64,000 nucleotides of DNA, from contig CP185379.1 in assembly GCA_049177215.1 (NCBI GenBank), positions 2,046,001-2,110,000 of the forward strand. Reading direction: 5' to 3'. A program made the translations under genes and the position numbers. Source of the DNA: Pollutiaquabacter aromativorans (GTDB taxonomy: Bacteria > Bacteroidota > Bacteroidia > AKYH767-A > 2013-40CM-41-45). This document shows, piece by piece, positions 9,108 through 17,078 of the stretch (the first letter of the stretch is position 1; every line of letters starts with the position of its first letter). The notes under the pieces were generated by a model. That model had not been told where the DNA came from. It did no database searches and saw only the letters and a list, made by a program, of their open reading frames with translations.

Positions 9108-9137
9108 AAAAAAAAATCCCCCGTTACCGGAGGACTT
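9108..9137 (-). terminator. Rho-independent terminator of tRNA-Gly
   Basis: On the minus strand a TCCTCCG / CGGGGGA stem with a GTAA loop is followed by nine T. It lies a few bases past the tRNA-Gly 3' end and should separate that gene from tRNA-Leu. Confidence 0.8.
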
Positions 9138-9140
9138 TTT

Positions 9141-9216
9141 TGGAGCGGAAGACCGGGCTCGAACCGGCCACCCTCACCTTGGCAAGGTGATGCTCTACCA
9201 ACTGAGCTACTTCCGC
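9141..9216 (-). tRNA. tRNA-Gly (anticodon GCC)
   Basis: This is a 76-nt gene including an encoded CCA end. The acceptor stem GCGGAAG pairs with CUUCCGC and the discriminator is U. The D-loop reads AGCUCAGUUGGUAGAGC, the anticodon stem-loop ACCUUGCCAAGGU carries GCC, and the T-arm GGUUCGAGCCC is canonical. A strong terminator follows and a good Bacteroidota promoter lies upstream at 9254-9284. Confidence 0.97.
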
Positions 9217-9253
9217 TTAAGTTCGCTTCCCGCCCGTGGCGTTGAAGCGAGGA

Positions 9254-9284
9254 CAAAAGTACTGCTTTTTTTATTAGAAATCAA
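9254..9284 (-). promoter_or_regulatory. Bacteroidota-type promoter of tRNA-Gly
   Basis: On the minus strand, TTG (complement of 9282-9284), a 20-bp spacer and TACTTTTG (complement of 9254-9261) match the -33 TTG / -7 TAnnTTTG pattern of the Bacteroidota housekeeping sigma factor. Confidence 0.75.
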
Positions 9285-9333
9285 CGTCTGAGGAGAAAAA
9301 AACGCCTTTTTTCGCAAAAAAACTGACTGATTT

Positions 9334-10848
9334 TCAACGCTTAATCACAGGAAGACTTTTCACCGCTCCTGCGCACTGGATACGTAACATATAAACGCCC
9401 GAAGACAGGTCGGTCAGGTCAAGTTCAGCATATCCGGTTTGTGTGGTTATACCGAGGTTTCGGATTACCTGCCCCTGCAGGGTCAGCAGTTGGAGTACGG
9501 CGTCGGAATAGACAGTAGGGTCATAACTAAGTTGAGCACGATCACCGACCGGATTCGGGAATACCCTCGGCTCCGTTGCGTTGGAATTCATCGGCTGGAG
9601 TCCGTTCGTTATGGAATAGCAAATCTCCAGCTTGGGATATCGGGATGGGTCTGCAGCATCGCTCGACGTGAACACGAGGCTACTGTAATAGTGCTCGTCC
9701 AACAAGGCAAATTCAAATCCGTAGCTGGACTGCGAATTTTGTATCATATCCTGCACAAGCTGTGTTACGTCCATGTTCAGGTAATCGTCGTATGGACCGA
9801 TCGAGGGGGGAAGCACCACTTCGTTGACAAACGTAAACGTCGGTTGTGTAAACCAGATCACCGAATCCTCCCGCCAGGGAGAAGTGATCCGCCTGATCAC
9901 GCCCGCATTCGGCCAGGAAAAAGAGGAATGTTGTCCGCCCGCGTAGGCGGTTCCCGGATTGCTGTAGAGCGACAAACCCGCCGATACAACAGCTGCATTC
10001 GTCGGTATCACATCGATATCGAAGTTCAGTAAAGACCTGCCGGTGTCCGGTATACCGGAATTCGTCCAGGCATGCGCGCCGATGCAATCCGCGCTTCCGT
10101 AATTGGTCGTGCCATTCGAAAAACCCGGTGCGTTCCAGACAAGGGCGTCGATGCCACACTCATTCATGGCCTGCAGGCGAAAGCAACCCGATGCCGGGAT
10201 CTGATAAATGATCAAGAGGGACGGCCGCATGGAAGGATTGACATCATCACTGCTGGCAAAGGTGAGGGCGCGATAGTAGGTTTCATCTTCCAGACTCAGC
10301 ATGAAACCGAAAGAAGAATCCGGATCGTTCACCATATCCTGTACCAAAGCGGTGACATCGATACTTTGGTAATTGGAATGTGGTCCTGCGGTCGCGGGTA
10401 CAATCACTTCGTGGAGAGCGGTCGTGCTCGGCTGTGTAAACCATTTTACCAGGTGTTCATTCCAGGGCGAGATGACACGCCGGATCCGACCCGTGTTAGG
10501 ACCCGATAAGGATGCATGACTTCCGTAACAATAAGCAAGAGAAGAATCGTTGTAGAGGGAAAGGTAAGCCGAGGTGATCAGGGCTCCAACCGGTATCTGA
10601 TCCAGTTCGAACTCGATCAAAGACCGGCCCGTGTCCGGAATCCCGGTATTGGTCCAGGCATGCGCCCCGATGGAGGGATCGTCGCCGTAGTTAATGTTCG
10701 CGTTATTGAAACCGGGCGCATTCCAGACCAGGGCATCCTTGCCGCAATCAGGTCCGGGCCGGAGGAACACTTCGCCTCCACCGCCCTGCCCGTAGGACAG
10801 AAAAGGTGATATAGCCAGGAAGTATAGGAAACAGTAGATGAAACGCAT
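9334..10848 (-). CDS. T9SS cargo protein with two DNRLRE domains
   Basis: A secreted protein of 504 residues. The ATG at 10848 was preferred over an upstream start at 10905 because it directly begins a signal peptide (MRFIYCFLYFLAISPFLSYG, cleaved before QGGGG). Two DNRLRE-type beta-sandwich domains follow in tandem (about 25-190 and 210-395). Each starts with a Cys-containing KDALVWNAPGF / IDALVWNAPGF strand and shares NYG, IGAHAWTN, GIPDTGRSL and WFTQP motifs, so one arose by duplication of the other. A type A T9SS sorting domain ends the protein (about 415-504; FPNPVGDRAQLSYD, GVYMLRIQCAG). It is probably an extracellular adhesive or structural protein. It lies 53 bp downstream of mutS. 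Confidence 0.9.
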   Translation of the reverse strand: MRFIYCFLYFLAISPFLSYGQGGGGEVFLRPGPDCGKDALVWNAPGFNNANINYGDDPSIGAHAWTNTGIPDTGRSLIEFELDQIPVGALITSAYLSLYNDSSLAYCYGSHASLSGPNTGRIRRVISPWNEHLVKWFTQPSTTALHEVIVPATAGPHSNYQSIDVTALVQDMVNDPDSSFGFMLSLEDETYYRALTFASSDDVNPSMRPSLLIIYQIPASGCFRLQAMNECGIDALVWNAPGFSNGTTNYGSADCIGAHAWTNSGIPDTGRSLLNFDIDVIPTNAAVVSAGLSLYSNPGTAYAGGQHSSFSWPNAGVIRRITSPWREDSVIWFTQPTFTFVNEVVLPPSIGPYDDYLNMDVTQLVQDMIQNSQSSYGFEFALLDEHYYSSLVFTSSDAADPSRYPKLEICYSITNGLQPMNSNATEPRVFPNPVGDRAQLSYDPTVYSDAVLQLLTLQGQVIRNLGITTQTGYAELDLTDLSSGVYMLRIQCAGAVKSLPVIKR

Positions 10849-10901
10849 GTGGTGAACTATACTGGAAAGGTACTGTTTTCCAGCCAACTGCGTACTGTGG
10901 C

Positions 10902-13508
10902 TCACCCCCCGATCAGCTTCTTGATCTCATTCAGCTTGTTCAGCGCCTGTACGGGAGTCAGATGGTCGAGGTCGGTGGAGCGGATTTCTTCACGAATCTG
11001 CTCCAACACCGGATCGTCGAGCTGGAAAAAGCTGAGCTGCACGTTCTCGTCCTTTCCGACTTTCGCTCCGCCCCTGCCCCGGCTGTCTTCCAGTTGTTTC
11101 AGGATCTCGCCGGCACGTTGAACCACTTTCACCGGAATACCGGCGAGCTTGGCGACGTGAATGCCGAAGCTGTGCTCACTGCCACCCGGGACGAGCTTTC
11201 GCAGAAACAATACCTGCTGACCGGTTTCCTTCACGGCTACATGGAAATTCCGGATGCGCGGCAACGTGGCCGCCATCTCGTTCAACTCGTGATAGTGTGT
11301 GGCGAAGAGGGTCTTGGCCCGTACGCTCGGATGTTCGTGCAGGAATTCCGCGATCGCCCAGGCGATGCTGATACCGTCGTACGTTGCCGTGCCGCGACCG
11401 ATCTCGTCGAGCAACAACAGACTACGGTCGGAGAGGTTGTGCAGGATGCTCGCCGTTTCGTTCATCTCCACCATGAAGGTGGACTCCCCGCTGGAGATGT
11501 TATCGCTCGCGCCTACGCGCGTGAAGATCTTATCGACGATGCCCACGCTGGCACCCGCGGCGGGCACAAACGAACCGATCTGCGCCAGCAGGGTGATCAA
11601 GGCGGCCTGCCGCAGCAGCGCCGACTTACCCGACATGTTCGGGCCGGTGATCATCAGGATCTGCTGGTTGTCGGGGTCGAGGTAAATATCGTTCGCGACG
11701 AACTGCTCACCCGGCGGCAATTGACGCTCGATCACCGGATGGCGGCCACCTTTGATGTCGAGTATCCGGCTGTCGTTCACCTCCGGTCGGGTGTACTCCC
11801 ACTTTGTCGCGACGGCCGCGAACGACTGCAAGACGTCCAGCCGCGCCAGCAGCGAAGCATTGAGTTGCACCGGCGCGATATACTCGGCGATGGCCTGCAC
11901 CAGCTCGGCGAAAAGCCGCGTCTCCAGCGCGAGGATCTTCTCCTCCGCGCCGAGGATCTTCTCTTCGTATTCCTTCAGTTCCGCCGTGATGTAACGCTCG
12001 GCGTTCGTCAGGGTCTGCTTGCGCGTCCACTCGGCGGGAACTTTGTCTTTGTGCGTATGCGTGACTTCGATGTAATAACCGAAGACGTTGTTGAAACCGA
12101 CTTTCAGCGAGGTGATACCCGTCCGTTCAGCCTCTCGTTGCTGCACCTTGAGCAGGTAGTCCTTGCCGTTGAACGCGATCTCGCGCAACTGGTCGAGCTC
12201 CGGCGAAACGCCCTCGCGGATCACACCACCCTTGTTCACCAGCGCAGGCGGATCGGCATGCAACTCGAGTGAAATGCGGTCGCGGATGATCCGGCACGGA
12301 TTCAATTGGTCGGCAATCGTGCGGATCGCGGAATTGTCGGTGCGCAGGCAGGCTTCGCGGATCTGCTCCACCAGCTCGAGGCTGCGCTGCAACTGCTGCA
12401 CGTCGCGCGGCGTAGCCTTGCCGAGCGACACCCGGCTGATGAGACGCTCCAGGTCACCGACCTGCCGGAGCTGACCGGACAGTATCCCGGAAAACTCCGG
12501 GTGGTGCAGAAAGTAGTGGACCGCTTCCTGGCGTTCCTGGATGGCGGCTACGTCTTTCAGCGGTAACAGGATCCAACGCTTGAGCAGTCGCCCGCCCATG
12601 GGGGTCAGCGTTTCGTCGAGTACGTCGAGCAGGGTAACGGCTTTCTCGTTCGACGATCCCACCAGTTCCAGGTTCCGCACCGTGAACTTGTCGAGCCAGA
12701 CATACCGGTCTTCTTCGATCCGGGAGATGCCGGCGATGTGCCGCAACTGGTCCTGCCGTGTATCGGACGCGTAGTGAAAAGCCGCACCGGCGGCGATCAC
12801 CGCGAAGGCCAGATCTTCCACGCCGAAGCCTTTCAGCGAAAGGGTACCGAAATGCTTCAGCAACACTTCACGGGCATAGTCGGGTTGGTACACCCATTCG
12901 TCGACCGCGTACTGGTAAAAGCGGTTGCCGAGTTGCTCCTGTAATTCTTTGCGGTGCTGCCGGGAAAAGATGACCTCACTCGGCTGGAAATTCTGCAAGA
13001 GCTTGTCGATGTACTCGCGCTTGCCTTCGGCGACCAGAAACTCGCCGGTGGAAATATCCAGGAACGCGACGCCCCACACCTTTCCGTCAGTATGTACGCT
13101 CGCGAGGAAGTTGTTCTTTTTGTGCTCGAGGATCTTGTCGTTGTACGAAACGCCCGGCGTCACGAATTCCGTCACGCCGCGCTTGACGATCTTCTTCGTC
13201 AGCTTCGGGTCTTCCAACTGGTCGCAGATGGCCACGCGCATGCCGGCACGGACCAACTTCGGCAGGTAGGTATCGAGGGAATGATGCGGAAAGCCGGCCA
13301 GCTCCACAAAGGAGGCCGCGCCATTTGCGCGCCGCGTCAGGACGATACCGAGGATGCCGGCCGCCTTGACGGCGTCCTCTCCGAAGGTCTCGTAAAAGTC
13401 CCCGACCCGGAACAACAGCAGCGCGTCCGGATACTTCGCCTTGATGGCGTAATACTGCTTCATCAAGGGGGTTTCGACTACCCCCGCTTTGGTTTCCTCC
13501 CGGATCAC
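10902..13508 (-). CDS. mutS: DNA mismatch repair protein MutS
   Basis: At 868 residues this is full length. Near the N-terminus, MKQYYAIKAKYPDALLLFRVGDFYETFGEDA holds the Phe-x-Glu mismatch-recognition wedge (FYE). The ABC-type ATPase has the P-loop GPNMSGKSALLRQ (about 612-624), the signature STFMVEMNETASIL, Walker B LLLLDEIGRGTATYDG and the H-loop TLFATHYHEL. Together with MutL it recognises base mismatches and small loops. The chosen start is GTG at 13508; an internal ATG (MKQYYAIK) 15 codons later is less likely because ETPLMKQY is usually included. It is transcribed divergently from the SpoU gene with only 35 bp between the start codons, and its predicted promoter reaches into that gene. 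Confidence 0.97.
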   Translation of the reverse strand: MIREETKAGVVETPLMKQYYAIKAKYPDALLLFRVGDFYETFGEDAVKAAGILGIVLTRRANGAASFVELAGFPHHSLDTYLPKLVRAGMRVAICDQLEDPKLTKKIVKRGVTEFVTPGVSYNDKILEHKKNNFLASVHTDGKVWGVAFLDISTGEFLVAEGKREYIDKLLQNFQPSEVIFSRQHRKELQEQLGNRFYQYAVDEWVYQPDYAREVLLKHFGTLSLKGFGVEDLAFAVIAAGAAFHYASDTRQDQLRHIAGISRIEEDRYVWLDKFTVRNLELVGSSNEKAVTLLDVLDETLTPMGGRLLKRWILLPLKDVAAIQERQEAVHYFLHHPEFSGILSGQLRQVGDLERLISRVSLGKATPRDVQQLQRSLELVEQIREACLRTDNSAIRTIADQLNPCRIIRDRISLELHADPPALVNKGGVIREGVSPELDQLREIAFNGKDYLLKVQQREAERTGITSLKVGFNNVFGYYIEVTHTHKDKVPAEWTRKQTLTNAERYITAELKEYEEKILGAEEKILALETRLFAELVQAIAEYIAPVQLNASLLARLDVLQSFAAVATKWEYTRPEVNDSRILDIKGGRHPVIERQLPPGEQFVANDIYLDPDNQQILMITGPNMSGKSALLRQAALITLLAQIGSFVPAAGASVGIVDKIFTRVGASDNISSGESTFMVEMNETASILHNLSDRSLLLLDEIGRGTATYDGISIAWAIAEFLHEHPSVRAKTLFATHYHELNEMAATLPRIRNFHVAVKETGQQVLFLRKLVPGGSEHSFGIHVAKLAGIPVKVVQRAGEILKQLEDSRGRGGAKVGKDENVQLSFFQLDDPVLEQIREEIRSTDLDHLTPVQALNKLNEIKKLIGG

Positions 13509-13529
13509 GATATTCGCTTCAAAATCCGT

Positions 13530-13560
13530 TAAAGATACCCAAATTGCGTAAGACCGCCAA
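13530..13560 (-). promoter_or_regulatory. Probable mutS promoter overlapping SpoU gene start
   Basis: On the minus strand TTG (complement of 13558-13560), 20 bp and TATCTTTA (complement of 13530-13537) fit the -33/-7 pattern except for the last base. The predicted start site leaves a leader of roughly 15-20 nt before the mutS GTG. Confidence 0.5.
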
Positions 13561-14083
13561 CGAAGAACTCGGCCGCCTGAGCCTTGAAGACTACCGGAAA
13601 GCCGGTAAAATACCGGTCGTGCTGGTACTCGACCAGGTCCGCTCCCTCCACAATGTCGGCTCCGCGTTCCGCACAGCCGACGCTTTCCGTTGCGCGGGTA
13701 TCTGCCTCTGCGGCATCACCGCCACCCCGCCGAACCGCGAGATCCACAAGACCGCTCTCGGCGCCGAAGAGTCGGTCGACTGGAAACACTTTACCGACAC
13801 CCCAGCCGCGCTGCTAGAATTGAAGCAACAAGGCTACACCATCTTAGCCATCGAACAAACCTCTTCCAGCGTTCCGCTCCAGAATTTCCTGGCACCGCCC
13901 GACCAAAAGCTGGCGCTCGTCTTCGGCCACGAGCTCGACGGCGTCAGCAACGAAGCCCTCTCGCTCTGCGACTCCGCCATCGAAGTTCCTCAGCACGGCA
14001 CCAAGCACTCGCTGAATGTGGCGGTTTGCGTGGGGGTGGTGTTGTGGGAGCTGGCAGGCCGTCGACTACCGAAGTATGGGTAG
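13544..14083 (+). CDS. SpoU/TrmH-family RNA 2'-O-methyltransferase
   Basis: This 179-residue SPOUT methyltransferase would transfer a methyl group from SAM to a ribose in tRNA or rRNA. All three family motifs are visible: NVGSAFRTADAF (37-48), LALVFGHELDGVS (about 123-135) and IEVPQHGTKHSLNVAVCVGVVLWE (about 146-168), which form the trefoil-knot cofactor site. There is no extra N-terminal RNA-binding domain, so it is a minimal SpoU protein and the target nucleotide cannot be assigned. The start is TTG at 13544; no in-frame ATG exists upstream in the 35-bp gap to mutS. Confidence 0.92.
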   Translation: MRKTANEELGRLSLEDYRKAGKIPVVLVLDQVRSLHNVGSAFRTADAFRCAGICLCGITATPPNREIHKTALGAEESVDWKHFTDTPAALLELKQQGYTILAIEQTSSSVPLQNFLAPPDQKLALVFGHELDGVSNEALSLCDSAIEVPQHGTKHSLNVAVCVGVVLWELAGRRLPKYG

Positions 14084-14096
14084 TTCCCAACTCACT

Positions 14097-14207
14097 GCTC
14101 ACTCCCACTGTTTCTTACACTGTTTCTCCACTGCTCACTCACACTGTTTCTCACACTGTTTCTCTTTGATTAGTGTAAGTGTAAGAAACAGTGTAAGTGA
14201 ACAGTGT
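14097..14207. repeat. Short-unit repeat with 16-bp inverted arms
   Basis: Repeats of CACTGTTTCT and CACTGCTCACT run to about 14165, after which the reverse complement appears. The 16-mer at 14106-14121 (CACTGTTTCTTACACT) is perfectly inverted at 14178-14193, leaving a 56-bp loop made of the same repeats. It lies between the convergent SpoU and ompA genes, immediately before the ompA terminator. Confidence 0.75.
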
Positions 14208-14240
14208 AAAAAAAGCCCCGTTGAATCACCAACGGGGCTT
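14208..14240 (-). terminator. Terminator of the OmpA-family gene
   Basis: On the minus strand AAGCCCCGTTG pairs with CAACGGGGCTT across a six-base loop and is followed by a T-run. It starts about 22 bp after the stop codon of the OmpA gene. Confidence 0.85.
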
Positions 14241-14262
14241 GAAACTATATCGTAGTTCCACT

Positions 14263-15741
14263 TTACTCCGGCAACACCCGGAAATCAACCCTCCGGTTCA
14301 TCCGGTGTTCCTGGGTGATCGGGGAGTTCTTGCCAAGGGAAACGGTCTGGAGGCGGGCTGCGTCGATGCCGTAGCGGTCGACGAGGTGCTTCTTCACGTT
14401 CTCGGCACGGCGCAGGCCGAGCTTGATGTTGTAATCCACGTTCGCGCGGATGTCGCAGTTACCATTCAGTTCGAACTTGAGATCCGGATTGGCTTTCATC
14501 ACCAGAGCGATGGATGCCAGTGTCTCGTGGTACTTCTTGTCGATGACGTCGCTGTTGAGTTCGAAGAAGATCGAAGGCAGGTAGCCGTTGGCGGCCATGA
14601 CCGAAGATGCACCGCCGGCGCGTGAACCTGCAGGACCTGTCGGAATGGTGACGCCGGTATTGTTGACCAGCGTTCCTTTCGGCGTGTTCGGCTCTAGGTC
14701 GCGGGTGTCGCCAATGCCATCGCCGTCGGTATCGATCTCGCGACCGGCTGCGTCCACTTTCGCGCCCTTGGGCGAGAACGGTTCGGCATCCTGCGCATCC
14801 GGCACGCCGTCACCGTCGATATCCACCGAGGTACCGTCGCCGTACACTTTGTTGCCTTCCGGAGTAGCCGGCTCGCGGTCGAAGAGATCGGCAACACCGT
14901 CTTTGTCTTTATCACCCGACATCAGGTCGACACGATCCTTCATGTCGTACAGGTCGGCATAGACCGTTTGCAAGGGGTTCACCCACTCGATCGGCTTCTC
15001 TTTCGCTCCGAGGTGGTAGGTAAGTCCTACGTTGAAATAGGAATAGGCGTCGTCTTCCGAAAGCAGCTTATACCAGCCGTCGAGTTTGTCGAAGTTCGTC
15101 GTGCGGAGCGTGTACTCCAGGCTAAGCGAGAACGGACGGGCGATGCGGTACTTCACACCTACCCCGAACGGAATCGTCAGCTGCGTGGTGTTGGAGTAAT
15201 CCATCGTATCGTACGGCTGCTGGTACTGGCTGTAAATACCGTTGAGGTACGTCTTGCCGTCGTCAAGTGAAACCTGCGGATCGACGTTCATGACGCCTAC
15301 GCCCATGTAACCGTAGATGCCAAGGTTCGGGGTCTTCTTCAGGAACGCGATGTTTCCGATCTGGATCAGGGCGTTCAGCGAAATGTCGTAGTTGACCGTG
15401 GTCTCGTAGCGGTACGGCTTGTTATTGTCGATACCGGACAGCTTGGCGTGAATGAAGGAGGCTTGCAACGCGAACGAATGCGTGAAGAACTTCGTGACAT
15501 TGAAACCGAAGCCGAGCTTGTTGATCACTTTGTCGTCCGTCAGATCGCTGGCGGCGATATCGGTATTCGGATAGGTGAATCCGATGTGCGCGCCGATGTC
15601 CCAGGTACGAAACTCGTTCGACCGCGGCATCTTGTCGCCTTTGATATCAACGCGGACACTGTCCTGCGTGATGCTGGTCTGCGCGGAAACGGTTCCGGCA
15701 TACATGACCAGCCCGGCCAGTAGCGTGTAGAAAAATCTCAT
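14263..15741 (-). CDS. OmpA-family outer membrane protein with TSP type-3 repeats
   Basis: This 492-residue protein has a signal peptide (cleaved near VSAQ-TSI, residue 21). An N-terminal beta-barrel at about 35-250 has alternating aromatic strands. About 270-345 are calcium-binding thrombospondin type-3 repeats rich in DxDxDG (DKDKDGVADLFD, DIDGDGVPDAQD, DTDGDGIGDTRD). The C-terminal OmpA peptidoglycan-binding domain (about 385-492) contains FELNSDVID, ELNGNCDIRA and NIKLGLRRAENVKKHL. It would tie the outer membrane to the cell wall. It is monocistronic: a promoter matching consensus lies upstream and a strong terminator downstream. Confidence 0.94.
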   Translation of the reverse strand: MRFFYTLLAGLVMYAGTVSAQTSITQDSVRVDIKGDKMPRSNEFRTWDIGAHIGFTYPNTDIAASDLTDDKVINKLGFGFNVTKFFTHSFALQASFIHAKLSGIDNNKPYRYETTVNYDISLNALIQIGNIAFLKKTPNLGIYGYMGVGVMNVDPQVSLDDGKTYLNGIYSQYQQPYDTMDYSNTTQLTIPFGVGVKYRIARPFSLSLEYTLRTTNFDKLDGWYKLLSEDDAYSYFNVGLTYHLGAKEKPIEWVNPLQTVYADLYDMKDRVDLMSGDKDKDGVADLFDREPATPEGNKVYGDGTSVDIDGDGVPDAQDAEPFSPKGAKVDAAGREIDTDGDGIGDTRDLEPNTPKGTLVNNTGVTIPTGPAGSRAGGASSVMAANGYLPSIFFELNSDVIDKKYHETLASIALVMKANPDLKFELNGNCDIRANVDYNIKLGLRRAENVKKHLVDRYGIDAARLQTVSLGKNSPITQEHRMNRRVDFRVLPE

Positions 15742-15795
15742 GGAATGATAGTTTATCGGGTCTGACTTATACCGCCTTACCCGTTACAAGGTTCG

Positions 15796-15825
15796 CAAAT
15801 TTAGCAACTTCCCGGAATGGGACAA
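15796..15825 (-). promoter_or_regulatory. Consensus Bacteroidota promoter of the OmpA gene
   Basis: On the minus strand TTG (complement of 15823-15825), exactly 19 bp, then TAAATTTG (complement of 15796-15803). This matches TTG-N19-TAnnTTTG at every defined position. The leader to the ATG at 15741 is about 50 nt. Confidence 0.8.
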
Positions 15826-15852
15826 GGCGCAAATGCCCACCCAATGCGGTTT

Positions 15853-16503
15853 TCAGCCCTTTGGGAGTATTCGGTGCAGCCCCACCGGAAAGTCCTGCTG
15901 GAGAATCTCGAGGATGCGGTTGTAATCGTTCATATTATGCACAAAATCCACCTCATTCGTGTCTAAAACCACGATCCGCAAGCCTTCCTGCTGCTTGAAA
16001 AAGTCCCAGTAGCCCTTTTCCAGATTGCCCAGGTAATCGTCCTGGATGTTCTGTTCATAGTCGCGCCCGCGGTTCCGGATGTTCTCTTTCAGCTTGGGTA
16101 CGTCCTTGTGCAGGTAGACCAACAGGTCCGGCTTGGGCAGGTGCGGGTTGATGATGTGGAAGAGTCGCTGGTACAACTGAAACTCGTCTTCTTTCAGCGT
16201 TATGCTGGCAAAGATCAACGACTTGCTCAACACATAGTCCGCTACGGTCTGCTGACGAAACAACTCCTGCGGCATCACTTCATCGTTCAGTTGCTGGTAA
16301 CGGTCGGCCAGGAAACTCAGCTCGAGCGGAAAAGCGTAACGCGAGGAGTTCTCATAGAACTTCGGGAGAAACGGATTGTCGGCAAAACGCTCCAGCACGA
16401 TGCGTGCCTGGAACTGCTCCGCGATGCGCGTGGCCAGCGAGGTCTTGCCTGTACCGATGTTTCCCTCAATGACCAGGTAGTCGTATTTCAGCCGTTCACT
16501 CAT
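15853..16503 (-). CDS. Deoxynucleoside kinase
   Basis: This 216-residue enzyme belongs to the dCK/dGK/TK2 family and phosphorylates deoxynucleosides in salvage. The P-loop IEGNIGTGKTSLA lies at about 12-24. The ERF region (LERFADNPFLPKFY) resembles the substrate-binding segment, LSFLADRYQQL follows, and the lid motif is RNRGRDYEQN. The start overlaps the stop of folK by four bases (ATGA), so the two genes are translationally coupled. The preferred base cannot be read from sequence. Confidence 0.92.
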   Translation of the reverse strand: MSERLKYDYLVIEGNIGTGKTSLATRIAEQFQARIVLERFADNPFLPKFYENSSRYAFPLELSFLADRYQQLNDEVMPQELFRQQTVADYVLSKSLIFASITLKEDEFQLYQRLFHIINPHLPKPDLLVYLHKDVPKLKENIRNRGRDYEQNIQDDYLGNLEKGYWDFFKQQEGLRIVVLDTNEVDFVHNMNDYNRILEILQQDFPVGLHRILPKG

Positions 16504-17000
16504 GGTTGCCCGGCTGCAAAGATGCGAACGGAAAGCGGATCATCTACCCTGTCCAGAAGTTCTTTCATACTCAGCTTCAGTTCCGGATGCACCAATGCCG
16601 GTGCGATCTCCACCAGTGGCGCGAGCGTGAACCGACGCAGGTGCAGTCGTGGATGCGGGACCTGGAGATCGTTGATTTTAAGAACCGAATCATTGAAGAA
16701 TAACAGGTCCAGATCCACCGTACGTGGCTCCCACTGTTCCCGTCGCTCCCGCCCTAACAGGCGCTCGATCGTGTGCAACTGCTCCATCACGACCGTTGCC
16801 GAAAGCGGTGTCTCCAGCCGCAGGACCTGATTTAGAAACGCCGGCTGGTCGGTTTTACCCCAGGCCGCCGTCTCGTACAAGGAGGACACTCCTGTCAACT
16901 CCCCGACACGACGCGCCAATTCCTTTCGGGCTTTTTCAAGAAAAAGCTCCCGTTCGCCCAGGTTGGAACCGGTCAAAACATAAATGATGTTAAGATCCAC
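16500..17000 (-). CDS. folK: HPPK, folate biosynthesis
   Basis: 2-amino-4-hydroxy-6-hydroxymethyldihydropteridine diphosphokinase, 166 residues. It transfers pyrophosphate from ATP to the pterin alcohol before dihydropteroate synthase. The family signature is complete: TGSNLGERELFLEKA, the ETAAWGKTDQPAFLNQV loop, ERREQWEPRTVDLDLLFF (ATP and Mg binding, two Asp) and VPHPRLHLRRFTLAPL. The start is GTG at 17000. A consensus promoter ends only about five bases upstream, so the message may be leaderless. The deoxynucleoside kinase follows with a 4-bp overlap. Confidence 0.95.
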   Translation of the reverse strand: MDLNIIYVLTGSNLGERELFLEKARKELARRVGELTGVSSLYETAAWGKTDQPAFLNQVLRLETPLSATVVMEQLHTIERLLGRERREQWEPRTVDLDLLFFNDSVLKINDLQVPHPRLHLRRFTLAPLVEIAPALVHPELKLSMKELLDRVDDPLSVRIFAAGQP

Positions 17001-17004
17001 ACGC

Positions 17005-17034
17005 CAAACCTACTGCGATTCGTCTATCCTTCAA
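17005..17034 (-). promoter_or_regulatory. Consensus promoter of folK, close to start codon
   Basis: On the minus strand TTG (complement of 17032-17034), 19 bp, TAGGTTTG (complement of 17005-17012). All defined positions match. The expected transcription start falls at or next to the GTG at 17000. Confidence 0.7.
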
Positions 17035-17053
17035 AATGAACCGCCGAATCGGC

Positions 17054-17061
17054 TAACTTTG
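17054..17061 (+). promoter_or_regulatory. Probable -7 element of sppA
   Basis: TAACTTTG matches TAnnTTTG and lies 17 bp before the sppA ATG at 17079. No TTG is found 19-20 bp upstream, so only the -7 half is supported. Confidence 0.5.
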
Positions 17062-17078
17062 TCAATCAATCCAATCGC

